Origin: Flavobacterium sp.
GTDB lineage: Bacteria; Bacteroidota; Bacteroidia; Flavobacteriales; Flavobacteriaceae
Length of the DNA: 64,000 bases
Assembly (NCBI RefSeq): GCF_027484705.1
Contig: NZ_JAIXSL010000005.1
Location: forward strand, 62,001-126,000
Direction of reading: 5' to 3'
Below, piece after piece: positions 43,650 to 52,967 of this stretch; position 1 is the stretch's first letter, and each line of letters opens with the position of its first letter. The position numbers and the translations under genes were made by a program. The notes under the pieces were generated by a model. The model worked only from the letters and a program-made list of their open reading frames with translations, made no database searches and had not been told where the DNA came from.

Positions 43650-44725
43650 GAATACAATTAAAAAATAAAAATAGAATCAATTTGCATTCAGACTTTTCTG
43701 CGGAATGTTCTGCGTGTATCAATAATTGTTCTTCACTTACAATAAAGGTTAAATGCCCAGTTCATGAAGACCAAAGAAGAATTGGTTTTAAAGAGAATGA
43801 ATTAGGCGAAGTTTTTTGTTGTTCAAATTCAAAAGATTATTATTCCAGCTCTAAAACGTTCATAAACAAACTTGAATCAATTCTATTTGGGTTAAAAGAA
43901 ATTGAGCTCATCAAAGAAAAATTAAATCTTGACTCGCAAAAATTAATTCATAATTTGACCAAAACAAATGGTCATAACATACAAGAATTATATGCAGTAG
44001 TTCCTCAAGAATTATTAACCCAAAATTTAAACCAGCAATTAGAATCTATTCAAAAAAAATTAATCGAAAATCCAGAAGAAGCTGCAAGAACTTTTTTAAG
44101 AATTGCAAAAAATAATGCTGCTATGAAAGCAGAATTTTCTGTCATCAATAAATTAATGGAAGGTGAAACTAGAATCAGAAATAGAAGGCATCAAATTAGA
44201 AAAGTTACTCTAAATTTATTTCATATCTTTTTTCAAGATTTCAAGGATTTAAACGTTTATGTACAATTTGAAGAAAACGATGATTATTTGATATTTGATT
44301 ATGAAATTTTACATGTTGCATTATACCACTTAATTGATAATTCAACAAAATATATACGCCCAAATTCAACCTTATTCGTGAAATTTCAGAAAGACAAAGA
44401 TGATTTTTACCTAAAATTAGAAATGTCTTCATTAAAAATCACCAATGATGAAAAAAGAAATTTATTTCAAGAAGGTTTTTCGGGTTTAATAGCAATAAAA
44501 TTAGGTAAGTCAGGAAAAGGGCTTGGTTTAGGAACTACAGCAAAAATTTTGGAATTAAATAATGCCGAATTAATTATTGAAAATAATATTAATCCGAATA
44601 AATCAATCAAAGAAAAAGGAATTGAGTATGAGGAAAACACATTTATTATTAAATTCAAAAACTACGCACAACAGCGATTTCACGAGATTGGTGCTATTGT
44701 GGAATTACCAAAGACTAACAACTAG
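43646..44725 (+). CDS. Cys-rich histidine-kinase-like ATPase
   Basis: 359 residues, no membrane helix. The N-terminal part has a Cys cluster, C21, C24, C28, C37, H40, C58, C59 (CSACINNC, KCPVH, FCCS), which may bind a metal. A helical region holds a candidate phosphorylated His (LIHNLTKTNGHN, H102). The C-terminal HATPase_c domain (about 195-345) has N box HLIDNSTKY near residue 228 and G2 box GKGLGLGTT near 290, but a standard DxGxG (G1) box is not visible. Partner of the upstream membrane receiver by overlap and shared AT-rich composition. Together they look like a complete but atypical two-component pair. I do not recognise a named system. Confidence 0.78.
   Translation: MRIQLKNKNRINLHSDFSAECSACINNCSSLTIKVKCPVHEDQRRIGFKENELGEVFCCSNSKDYYSSSKTFINKLESILFGLKEIELIKEKLNLDSQKLIHNLTKTNGHNIQELYAVVPQELLTQNLNQQLESIQKKLIENPEEAARTFLRIAKNNAAMKAEFSVINKLMEGETRIRNRRHQIRKVTLNLFHIFFQDFKDLNVYVQFEENDDYLIFDYEILHVALYHLIDNSTKYIRPNSTLFVKFQKDKDDFYLKLEMSSLKITNDEKRNLFQEGFSGLIAIKLGKSGKGLGLGTTAKILELNNAELIIENNINPNKSIKEKGIEYEENTFIIKFKNYAQQRFHEIGAIVELPKTNN
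44692..44707 (+). repeat. 16-bp direct repeat, right copy
   Basis: TGCTATTGTGGAATTA, identical to 41312-41327. Here it encodes part of the kinase-like protein tail (AIVEL). The 166 bp that follow, up to 44891, show no gene or strong structure. Confidence 0.5.
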
Positions 44726-44891
44726 TTTGCAAAATAGAAAATACCTTGCTCCGAAATCTCCAACCTCGCGAAGCCACGTACCCTCAGCAAAAATTACCAA
44801 TCTAGTTGCAAAAGAACTCGCTGGTTTTCGATTCATTGCCCATAGCCCTAATTGAACCTAATAAATAATGCAATTCAAACCTAAAGACTTT

Positions 44892-46268
44892 CTAAAGCTT
44901 CACAAATTTCTTAATCGTTTTACTTCCATCAGAAACAATTTCCATAAAATACGTTCCGGTTTTTAAAGCACTGACGTCAATGGCTGAGGAAGTATTGATT
45001 TCATTCTCGGTCAGTGTTTTGACCAATTGCCCTAACGGATTGTATAGATTGATTTCATTGATACTGAACCCGGTTTCAAAATGGACATTCAAAATACCAG
45101 TCGTCGGATTTGGCGTCAACGTTACTTGTTTGCTGGAAACAGCCTGATTTCCAAGTGTGCAATCGCTGACTACCGTTGCGTTGCTGCCGAATGCGTCTGC
45201 TGCGGAGGAAACCTCAATGACATCGGCACAAATTGAAGTAAGTACCGGATTATTTGAAATATAAAAGCTAGTAAAGTATTGCTGCTGACCGTTCTTTACG
45301 TTCAGAGATTGCAGGTTAGGATTATTGTTTAATTTAAAAAAATATTCCGACGGATCTATATCTTGTGGTGTCGTTAATACATTTGAAAGGTCTAAGGAAA
45401 CTAGATTAGTATCATCAATAGTAAATGATATTATGGTGGAGTTCGGCAGAAAAGAGAGTGATGTGTACAAATTCCCCGAAATATTGAGCCTTCCATCAAA
45501 TGAAAACCTTGGAACAATAAAATTGGCTAGTTGATTATAAGAAACATCGAGCCACCAAAAATCATTAGTTCCGCTTGTCAGATCTAATGCGGTCAATAGA
45601 TTTCGCGAGCAAATAAAGGTTTCAAAAGAATTACCAGAGGGAACGTTTAAAGATGTTAGTAGATTATCAGAGCAATTCAATTCATAGAGACCCGGAACAT
45701 TCACCAAACTAAGTGTGGTAAGTTGGTTTTGCGGACAAAGTACTGAACCCAGTTGTGGTTTATTGCTAATATTAAGAGAAGTCAATTGGTTATTATTGCA
45801 AGTAAAAAACTCTAACTGATTTAAGGCATTGATATCCAACGTGCTTAATTGATTATAACCGCAATTCAATGATCCTAAATTCGAAAGATTTGACAAATTC
45901 AAAGTCGTTAGAAAGTTATTGGAACACCTCAGGGATCTGAGCCCATTAACACCATTCAGGTCTAAGCTTTGAAGATTATTATTGGAACAATCCAACTGAC
46001 GTAAATTTGAAAAAGAAGCAATACCGTCTAATGATGCAATACTTGAATTTTTAACGTCTAGGCCGCGAATTAGCAAAGCCTCACTCACTTGAATTTCTCC
46101 ATCATTATTCATATCAACGTCAGTGGTTGGAGCTGAATTTCCAACTAAATCCGCACAGATCGTATTCAACAATACATTCTTAAAATTCGCATCCGGAATG
46201 GTCACAATCTGCCCAAAGGACGCCAACGAAAAAAAAGTTAATAATATCGGGAAGTAGTTTTTTTTCAT
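44892..46268 (-). CDS. Leucine-rich repeat T9SS surface protein
   Basis: 458 residues. Signal peptide about 1-19; IPDANFKNVLL start typical of flavobacterial LRR proteins; an EF-hand-like loop DMNNDGEIQVSE near residue 53; bacterial LRRs (about 75-300) with repeated LxxLxCxxNxLTxLxL units; then a type A T9SS sorting domain (about 385-458: LTPNPTTGILNV, KTGTYFMEI). Last gene of a four-gene operon of paralogues, 11 bp after the previous one. LRR surface proteins usually mediate adhesion or binding; the ligand is unknown. Confidence 0.87.
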   Translation of the reverse strand: MKKNYFPILLTFFSLASFGQIVTIPDANFKNVLLNTICADLVGNSAPTTDVDMNNDGEIQVSEALLIRGLDVKNSSIASLDGIASFSNLRQLDCSNNNLQSLDLNGVNGLRSLRCSNNFLTTLNLSNLSNLGSLNCGYNQLSTLDINALNQLEFFTCNNNQLTSLNISNKPQLGSVLCPQNQLTTLSLVNVPGLYELNCSDNLLTSLNVPSGNSFETFICSRNLLTALDLTSGTNDFWWLDVSYNQLANFIVPRFSFDGRLNISGNLYTSLSFLPNSTIISFTIDDTNLVSLDLSNVLTTPQDIDPSEYFFKLNNNPNLQSLNVKNGQQQYFTSFYISNNPVLTSICADVIEVSSAADAFGSNATVVSDCTLGNQAVSSKQVTLTPNPTTGILNVHFETGFSINEINLYNPLGQLVKTLTENEINTSSAIDVSALKTGTYFMEIVSDGSKTIKKFVKL

Positions 46269-46279
46269 GATCTTGGTTT

Positions 46280-48265
46280 TTATAGTTTTATAAATTTCTT
46301 AGTCGATTTGCCTTGTTCCGCATCGACTTCAATAAAATAAGTTCCGCTTTTTAATGACGCTACATCAATGGCAATGTTTTTTTCGGCGCTGTGATTATCG
46401 ATGGTTTTTACCAATTGCCCTAAAGTGTTATAGATTGTTACAGATTTTAAATAGGCTCCTTTCGAAACAACAACATTGACCAAGTTTTTCGCCGGATTCG
46501 GATAAAGCGTAACAACATTCTTATCGTAATTTTGAGTTCCCAACAAGGTATAATAAGCCGTAGTTGCCGAATTGGTCAGTATCGGAAGATTGAAGTCAAA
46601 ATAAATTTTCGCTTCGTTAGCCATTGATTCTCCTGAATTCATACTTCCTTCGATTGGTTTGATCTTAAACGAGACATAGCCATGGCTTCCCGGTTCGTCT
46701 GAAGTGGAATCGGGCAAGTTGATGTTGTCGAAAGTAAACTCCAGTTTGTTATTCTCTTCAAGCGTGGCTCTGTAGGGATGACTAGCACCAATAATTTCTA
46801 AAGTGCTTTTATCAAAACGTTCGTCGAGCCTATCGGTGATGCGCACTTTTTCTGCCGCCTCATTGCCTGTATTCTGGAAACGAATCGTATAAGTGAGGTA
46901 TTCCATAGGCGGTTCAATCTGAGTGATAAGGCTTGATACGCTGATGTCATTAGGGTCGAAAGAACCTCTGACGACTTGCGTCAAATTCGATTGATTGTCG
47001 TCAGGATTGCTGTCTGTAGCTGCGTTCAAATTGATGTGCGCTGAAAAATCCAATAAATCGCCCACATTCACCGGCGGGGTTTCTGAAGGCGCATTGACAT
47101 TCATCTTAAAAGAAATGTAACGCGTTTCAAAGGGCGCCATATTATTGAAATCCCAGGTGATCAATCCTTCTGAAATCGATGCGACTGCCGGATCCGCTCC
47201 CAAATAATCAAGTCTTGTGTCATCAAAATTTAAAGTAACCTGACCAGACAAGGGCACGGTGCCTTTATTTTTATAATACATAAAATAAAGCGTATCAAAA
47301 CCCGGACGTGGTGGGGTTCCGGTGACCAAATTGACCGAGAGATCCGGGAAAACAGCGTTGGGTGTAATGCAGAAATCGATATTTTCTACATTGCCTGTTC
47401 CTGCATAAGTAGTATTGGCTGTGGCCGGGCTAATTGTGTAATAAGGGTTGGAAAATTGTGGTGTTAAAGTGAGATTGTCATCATAAGTAATGGCGCTATA
47501 ACGGCCACCAGCACTATAAGTTCTAAAACTCGGTATGCCGTTTTTTGTTATTTTTATTGGAATACTGGCGCCGATGTCTGAAGCATCACAGCCATTACCC
47601 GCCAAATCATACTTGACATTTCCTGCAATGCGGTTTGGATTTTCGCCACAGTCTAAAACGCAATCTGTTGTTACCACCACATTACTTTCAACAAAAAAAG
47701 CACCTTCTTCGCCAACATCACAACAAAGTGTCTGCAAAGATATTGGAAACTGAAACGAAGGCGGGCCTGGTGGCGTATTTGGCAAAGAATTTCTGCCGAT
47801 ACTCCATGTTGAAATCACATTGTTCTTAATTGAAATGTAAGTCAGATTCGGATTGTTTTCCGCATACAATATTGTAGCCACCGTCCCACAAAGATTGATT
47901 TCGGTGAGCAGGTTGTTATTGCAGCGGACGGTTTTCAGATGATGTAAGGTATGCAAGTCAACTGCCGTCACGAAATTGCCACTGAAATCCAAAAAGGTTA
48001 CATTCGTGAAATATTCAAGCCCGGTAAGGTCGGTAATTTGAAGACTATTAGGCCAGATTATAGTAACTGCCAGTGCTTCATTCTGATCGATTTCGCCATC
48101 TTGGTTTGCATCGGCAACAGCATCCGGAATCCAGTCACCGTTTGTCTCTACCGTGTTTTGGGTGAGCAGATAATTTTTAAAATTCGCATCGGGAATGTTG
48201 ATGATTTGCCCGTAAAAATTAAAGGAAAGACAAAAAATGAATAACGAAAAGTAAAGTTTTTTCAT
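46280..48265 (-). CDS. Short-LRR plus DPND-motif T9SS surface protein
   Basis: 661 residues. Signal peptide about 1-19, IPDANFKNYLL, an EF-hand-like DANQDGEIDQNE, and only a few LRR units (about 60-190). A Cna/SdrD-like beta segment follows (GNVKYDLAGNGCDASD), then a large beta-sandwich region (about 300-575) with SFDPNDISVSS and YTIRFQNTGNEAAE, which matches what is often called DUF7619. The type A sorting domain closes the protein (YPNPAKNLVNVVV). The DPND region and sorting domain are shared with the 48277 and 50207 proteins. Confidence 0.85.
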   Translation of the reverse strand: MKKLYFSLFIFCLSFNFYGQIINIPDANFKNYLLTQNTVETNGDWIPDAVADANQDGEIDQNEALAVTIIWPNSLQITDLTGLEYFTNVTFLDFSGNFVTAVDLHTLHHLKTVRCNNNLLTEINLCGTVATILYAENNPNLTYISIKNNVISTWSIGRNSLPNTPPGPPSFQFPISLQTLCCDVGEEGAFFVESNVVVTTDCVLDCGENPNRIAGNVKYDLAGNGCDASDIGASIPIKITKNGIPSFRTYSAGGRYSAITYDDNLTLTPQFSNPYYTISPATANTTYAGTGNVENIDFCITPNAVFPDLSVNLVTGTPPRPGFDTLYFMYYKNKGTVPLSGQVTLNFDDTRLDYLGADPAVASISEGLITWDFNNMAPFETRYISFKMNVNAPSETPPVNVGDLLDFSAHINLNAATDSNPDDNQSNLTQVVRGSFDPNDISVSSLITQIEPPMEYLTYTIRFQNTGNEAAEKVRITDRLDERFDKSTLEIIGASHPYRATLEENNKLEFTFDNINLPDSTSDEPGSHGYVSFKIKPIEGSMNSGESMANEAKIYFDFNLPILTNSATTAYYTLLGTQNYDKNVVTLYPNPAKNLVNVVVSKGAYLKSVTIYNTLGQLVKTIDNHSAEKNIAIDVASLKSGTYFIEVDAEQGKSTKKFIKL

Positions 48266-48276
48266 AGCAATAGCGT

Positions 48277-50196
48277 TTAAAGTTTCACAAACTTCTTAGT
48301 TGTTTTCCCTTGACTGGACTGGATTTCCATAAAGTAAGTTCCGGCTTTCAATGCTGACAAATCGATTGTTGTTGAAGCACTTAGGGTATTCGAAGATACG
48401 GAATTAACCATTTGCCCCAAAAGATTGTATAAGATAATTGATTGAATGACAGCCGTATTATCTGCTTTTACGGTGATTGAATTTTGTGCCGGATTTGGAT
48501 AGATTGTAAAATCGCTACTATCGAAAAGGTTCGTAGCCAAAGTAGCCACAGTAGTTGAAGTCGTATTGGTGATGATGGGGAAGTTGAAATCAAAATAAAT
48601 CGAAGCTGTGTTTTCAATCACACTGCCAATGCCGACGGTTGCGGCCGGTTTGATCTTGAAAGCTACGAAACCATGGCTTGCTTCTTCGTTGACTATTGAT
48701 GATGGCAAATTGATATTGTCAAAAGCGAATTCCAGTTTATTGTTTCTTAAAGTCGTTTGGCAAGGATGGCTCGAAGCAATCATCTCGAAAGTAGCCGGGT
48801 CTAAGTTTTCAGTCAGGATATCGCGCACCACGACCTTCAAAGCGTCAGCAGTTCCGATATTCTGGAAACGGATTATGTAATGCAAATAGTCATCCACTTT
48901 GGCAATGTCAATCACGCTGCCTTCGGTGACGATTTTGTCGTTGGGGTCATGGGATGCTTCCACGATCTGACTTAATGAACTCGTATTGTCGTTGGGCGTA
49001 TCATCGGTTTGTGAGGTGGTGATAGCAGCACTAGAATTGACAACATCTCCTATGTTCACTGCGGGAATGTCAGTCGGTGTATTTAAATTTAATGCAATGC
49101 CGCCAATCCTCCTGGTTTCAAAAGGTTTCAAATCAGTAAAATTCCAACTCAGTGTTCCTGCAGACTGCGCATCAACGGCGGGGTAAGATGAAGGTGATGT
49201 ATACTCTAATATTGCATCATCAAAATGGAAAGTGACGGTTCCAGATTGAAGTTGATTGCCTTTGTTTTTATAGACTATGTCGTACCAGATCGTAAAACCC
49301 GGAGCCAAATTCCAACGCGGAAGTAAAGTGATCTCTAAATCAGGATGCACTCCATTGGGAGCAATACAAAAATTGGCCGTTTCTGCATTTCCCAAAGTAG
49401 CGAAGTTATAGGTATAGCTACTAGGTGTAATCGTAAAATAACCTCCGATATTCGGATTGGGTGCCAGCGTAAAAGTATTGTTTAAAGAAGTATAAGAGTA
49501 ATTTCCCTCGGCAGAAGTGAATACCCGATCCGTACCAGCAGCAGATTGTGCATCAATAGGAATGTGGTCGAACAAAGTTGTCGAATCAGCATCGCAAAGA
49601 CCATTCATGGAATACTGCGCCAAACCCCCAACCACATTGGTCGGCCCAACAGTAACGTTGTCCACGAGCCAACGATCTCCACTCACCACCAAAGTGGGTT
49701 GCACAGTAATCCGAACAAACGCTAAATAAACCGTTTGCCCAACGTAAGCATCAAGCGAAACTACTTTCTGTTCGTAGGTCAAAGCCGGACTGCTAAGATC
49801 TGTTTCACCCCACGAATCAAGGACTGAAAAACTGCTCAGATCAGACTGTGAGGTCGTTGATACCCTAATTTGGTATAGCGTTGTGGCATCATCACCTATA
49901 AGACTTTGACGGTTGAAAAAGGTCAGCGGCGTATGGGCAGCCACGGTAATCGCAGGCGTGATCAACCAATATCCGGCTGTGCTTTGCGGCGTGTTAAACC
50001 GGTCAATAAAAGCACAATTCGATCCTTCGTAAGCCGGGAATGGAGGGCGGTTCAATTTCCAAGAGTCGGTTCCGGAACCGGTGTTGGCGGTAATCCAGCC
50101 AGGCGGAGGAAATACAGCGCCTTCGAATCCTTCAAAGAATTGGGCTTGGGTCTGCAGCCCCACGATCAGAACGAGAATCAGGTATATTTTTTTCAT
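48277..50196 (-). CDS. Choice-of-anchor J T9SS surface protein
   Basis: 639 residues. Signal peptide about 1-18. Instead of LRRs it has an N-terminal choice-of-anchor J/cleaved-adhesin-like jellyroll (about 20-190: FEGFEGAVFPPPGW, SWKLNRPPF, WLVDNVTVG). From about residue 195 it rejoins the family plan: Cna-like segment, DPND beta-sandwich (ASHDPNDKIVTEG, YIIRFQNIGTADA) and sorting domain (YPNPAQNSITVKA, KAGTYFMEI). A clear case of a different head on the same C-terminal module. Confidence 0.85.
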   Translation of the reverse strand: MKKIYLILVLIVGLQTQAQFFEGFEGAVFPPPGWITANTGSGTDSWKLNRPPFPAYEGSNCAFIDRFNTPQSTAGYWLITPAITVAAHTPLTFFNRQSLIGDDATTLYQIRVSTTSQSDLSSFSVLDSWGETDLSSPALTYEQKVVSLDAYVGQTVYLAFVRITVQPTLVVSGDRWLVDNVTVGPTNVVGGLAQYSMNGLCDADSTTLFDHIPIDAQSAAGTDRVFTSAEGNYSYTSLNNTFTLAPNPNIGGYFTITPSSYTYNFATLGNAETANFCIAPNGVHPDLEITLLPRWNLAPGFTIWYDIVYKNKGNQLQSGTVTFHFDDAILEYTSPSSYPAVDAQSAGTLSWNFTDLKPFETRRIGGIALNLNTPTDIPAVNIGDVVNSSAAITTSQTDDTPNDNTSSLSQIVEASHDPNDKIVTEGSVIDIAKVDDYLHYIIRFQNIGTADALKVVVRDILTENLDPATFEMIASSHPCQTTLRNNKLEFAFDNINLPSSIVNEEASHGFVAFKIKPAATVGIGSVIENTASIYFDFNFPIITNTTSTTVATLATNLFDSSDFTIYPNPAQNSITVKADNTAVIQSIILYNLLGQMVNSVSSNTLSASTTIDLSALKAGTYFMEIQSSQGKTTKKFVKL

Positions 50197-50206
50197 AATC
50201 GGTTGT

Positions 50207-52786
50207 TTATAGTTTTATAAATTTTTTAGTTGTTTTTCCTTGGTCGGAATTGATTTCCATAAAGTAAGTTCCAGCGTTCAATGAGGATACATCGATTGCT
50301 GTTGAAGCACTTAACGTATTCAAAGATAAGGTTTTTATGATTTGCCCCAAAGGATTGTATATCTTAATGGAAAGGATTTTAATCGCTTTCGCAGTATTTA
50401 CATTGATCGTATTTTTTGAAGGATTCGGATGCAAAGTAAAAAAAGCATCTTGTCCAAAACCATCTGTTTTTAGTAAGGAATAAAAATAGGTTGAAGTGGT
50501 ATTGGTAGGCACAGGAGCATTAAAATCAAAATAAATATCGGCTTTATTCTCTACCGTCTGCGCTTGTTGTAGGGTCGACACCGGTTTGATTTTGAAAGTG
50601 ACATAACCATGGCTGGCTTCTTCATCATTGATCGATGCGGGTAAGTTGATGCCTTCAAAAATAAACTCTATTTTTTTGGTGAACTTATTATAGCGACTTT
50701 GATACGGGTGGCTTGCGGACACCATTTGCAGAGTATCATCATTGAGTTTGTCCGACAAAATATCCGCCACCACCACATTTTCAGCGGCGTAAGTTCCCAT
50801 ATTTTGAAAGCGGATCGTATAGTATAAATAATTCTTGTCCGGTGCATCGTAAGCATACGATAAAACAGAAACTTGTTTGTCGTTCGGATCCCATGAGCCC
50901 ACGACAACTTGTTCGAGATTGTTGTCATTGTCTGCAAGATTTTCATCTGTAGCGCTAGAACTGATATTGGCATGTAAAATCAAAATGCTTCCCGCATTTA
51001 CCGCGGGTGTTTCTAAAGGTGAATTAACATTCATTCTAACAGTAATCTCGCGGCTTTCAAAAGGGGCTAAATTCGAAAAATTCCAAGCGATTAGACCATT
51101 TGCTATCGTGTTTGGCGTTGTAGAAGCCGTTACATAATCGGTAACATCGTCTTGAAAATCGAGCGTTACATTTCCGGATTGTGTCGTAGTGCCTTTGTTT
51201 TTATAGATAATTTTATAAGTAGCGTCAAAACCTGGTCGTGCAGGCGTTGTTGCAAACAAATTTACTTCCAAATCTGGGTGAATACCATTGGGCGTGATGC
51301 AGAAATTGGCGGTTTCGGTTTCGTTTACCGCTGTAAAAGAAAAATTTGAAGTATAAGAAGCCGGAGTAACCGTAAAATAAGGGTTTTCAAATTGAGGTGT
51401 CAGGGTTATATTGCCATAATTGGTATACGTTGCATAGTCGCCATTGATATCGGTAAAACCTTTTCCAAGATCCAAAGTTGAGCGATTGAATTGAATTGGA
51501 ATATATACTCCTGGTTCATCGCTGGCGTTGCAACCGTTCGCATCCATATCCAATTTGATGTTGCCTCTAATGGTGTTGTAATCACCGCCAGGAGTAAAAG
51601 AACAATAGCTTGAGAACTGAATATTTGGATTGTTGGAATTCGCCACTGATTCGAGCAACGAAGGGTCTTCCAATTCAGATTCATCCACACAAATAAATTC
51701 AAGCGCAGTATTGTTGGTTAATGTGAAATAACACCAGTGTGGTGAATCCGGTGCGCAAAAATCGGGTGCTCCATTTTTTAAATTGAGGTATTTCAGGTTC
51801 AGATTGTTATTGATGAAGTATTCCTCAGCATCAAAAGGGTTGTCTGGAAATAATAATTCTAGTGAAGTCAAGTTGGTGTTTTGGCAATTAAAACTGCCAA
51901 TAGGATGTGCTGGTAAAGTTATCGAGGTATATAAATTTCCGGAAATGTTAAGCAAGCCTTCGGTAAAATTACTAATAGGCGAAATTTCTAAACTGCTCAA
52001 TTGGTTGTAGGCAACGGATAATCTCCAGAGATTTAATGCGCTCAGATCGAGTTGCGTCAATTGATTGTAGGCGCAAAATAAATCTGTAATACTGTTGGGC
52101 AATGTCAAATGTGTCAACTGATTGTAATTGCAGCTAAGAATCTTCAAGTTAGGCGGCAAATCAGATGCGTTGATCGAAGTGATGAGGTTGTTGTCACAAA
52201 CTACACTTTCTAAATTGGTGTTGTTGAGGTTCAAACTGGTAATGGAATTGTATCCAACATCCAGATAGCGAAGATTGGGAACATTAGTAATAGCATCTAG
52301 ATTGGTAAGTCCGTTTCCAGAAAGATCCAAGCTTCGCAGATCGGGTGCGTCAAAAATAAAATCAAGGTTATTAAGATGATTCCCCGGAGCGTAAAAATAG
52401 GTAACATTCGGACCTAGCACTATTGAAGTCAATTGGTTGGCCGAACACTGAATTGAAGTCAGAAAGTTGAGGTTACCGAAATTTAGAGCAACCAAATCAT
52501 TGAAATTTAGATTAATTTCTCTCAGATTTGTAAAAAATTGAACCCCATCCAAAGAAGCGATATGAGCCGATTGCAAATTAAGCGATTGTATTTGCACGGC
52601 TTCACTCTCTTGTATTTCTCCATCATTATTGATGTCAACATCGATATTGTTATTGCTTCCGGATTGTAATGATGCACAATTCGTATTCACCAAACGATTC
52701 TTAAAATTCGCATCGGGAATGGTTACAATCTGGCCATAAAAGGGAAACGAAGTCACCAACAGCAAAAAAGCGTAAAAATTTCTCAT
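50207..52786 (-). CDS. Large LRR plus DPND-motif T9SS surface protein
   Basis: 859 residues, first gene of the four-gene operon. Signal peptide about 1-18, IPDANFKNRLV, EF-hand-like DINNDGEIQESE, about a dozen LRR units (about 80-340), Cna-like segment (GNIKLDMDANGCNASDE), DPND beta-sandwich (SWDPNDKQVSVL, YTIRFQNMGTYAA) and type A sorting domain (HPNPSKNTINVN, NAGTYFMEI). It has the longest LRR array of the four. The intergenic gaps of 10-11 bp throughout suggest a single transcript. Confidence 0.87.
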   Translation of the reverse strand: MRNFYAFLLLVTSFPFYGQIVTIPDANFKNRLVNTNCASLQSGSNNNIDVDINNDGEIQESEAVQIQSLNLQSAHIASLDGVQFFTNLREINLNFNDLVALNFGNLNFLTSIQCSANQLTSIVLGPNVTYFYAPGNHLNNLDFIFDAPDLRSLDLSGNGLTNLDAITNVPNLRYLDVGYNSITSLNLNNTNLESVVCDNNLITSINASDLPPNLKILSCNYNQLTHLTLPNSITDLFCAYNQLTQLDLSALNLWRLSVAYNQLSSLEISPISNFTEGLLNISGNLYTSITLPAHPIGSFNCQNTNLTSLELLFPDNPFDAEEYFINNNLNLKYLNLKNGAPDFCAPDSPHWCYFTLTNNTALEFICVDESELEDPSLLESVANSNNPNIQFSSYCSFTPGGDYNTIRGNIKLDMDANGCNASDEPGVYIPIQFNRSTLDLGKGFTDINGDYATYTNYGNITLTPQFENPYFTVTPASYTSNFSFTAVNETETANFCITPNGIHPDLEVNLFATTPARPGFDATYKIIYKNKGTTTQSGNVTLDFQDDVTDYVTASTTPNTIANGLIAWNFSNLAPFESREITVRMNVNSPLETPAVNAGSILILHANISSSATDENLADNDNNLEQVVVGSWDPNDKQVSVLSYAYDAPDKNYLYYTIRFQNMGTYAAENVVVADILSDKLNDDTLQMVSASHPYQSRYNKFTKKIEFIFEGINLPASINDEEASHGYVTFKIKPVSTLQQAQTVENKADIYFDFNAPVPTNTTSTYFYSLLKTDGFGQDAFFTLHPNPSKNTINVNTAKAIKILSIKIYNPLGQIIKTLSLNTLSASTAIDVSSLNAGTYFMEINSDQGKTTKKFIKL

Positions 52787-52914
52787 AATCTCTTAAGTTA
52801 TAAATCAATAACAAACTTCTCGGCTTGCTTATATAAAGTTACGTTTTTATCCGCTGATGGTAGCTTTGTGATTTAGAATTCGATGTGTTTGGATTAGAAT
52901 TCGAACCGCATAAA

Positions 52915-52945
52915 AAAACCGCAATCTCAAAGAAACTGCGGTTTT
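52915..52945 (-). terminator. Terminator of dnaN
   Basis: AAAACCGCA at 52915-52923 pairs with TGCGGTTTT at 52937-52945 across a 13-nt loop. The A run from 52912 gives a T run on the minus strand. It lies 22 bp after the dnaN stop. The rest of the 52787-52967 gap shows nothing else of note. Confidence 0.83.
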
Positions 52946-52967
52946 GGTATAAAAGGTTGGTAAGGTT

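Noticed and set aside
44726..44891. Small RNA or gene in the gap after the kinase-like gene
   Set aside because: No promoter box, hairpin with T run, or plausible open frame was seen.
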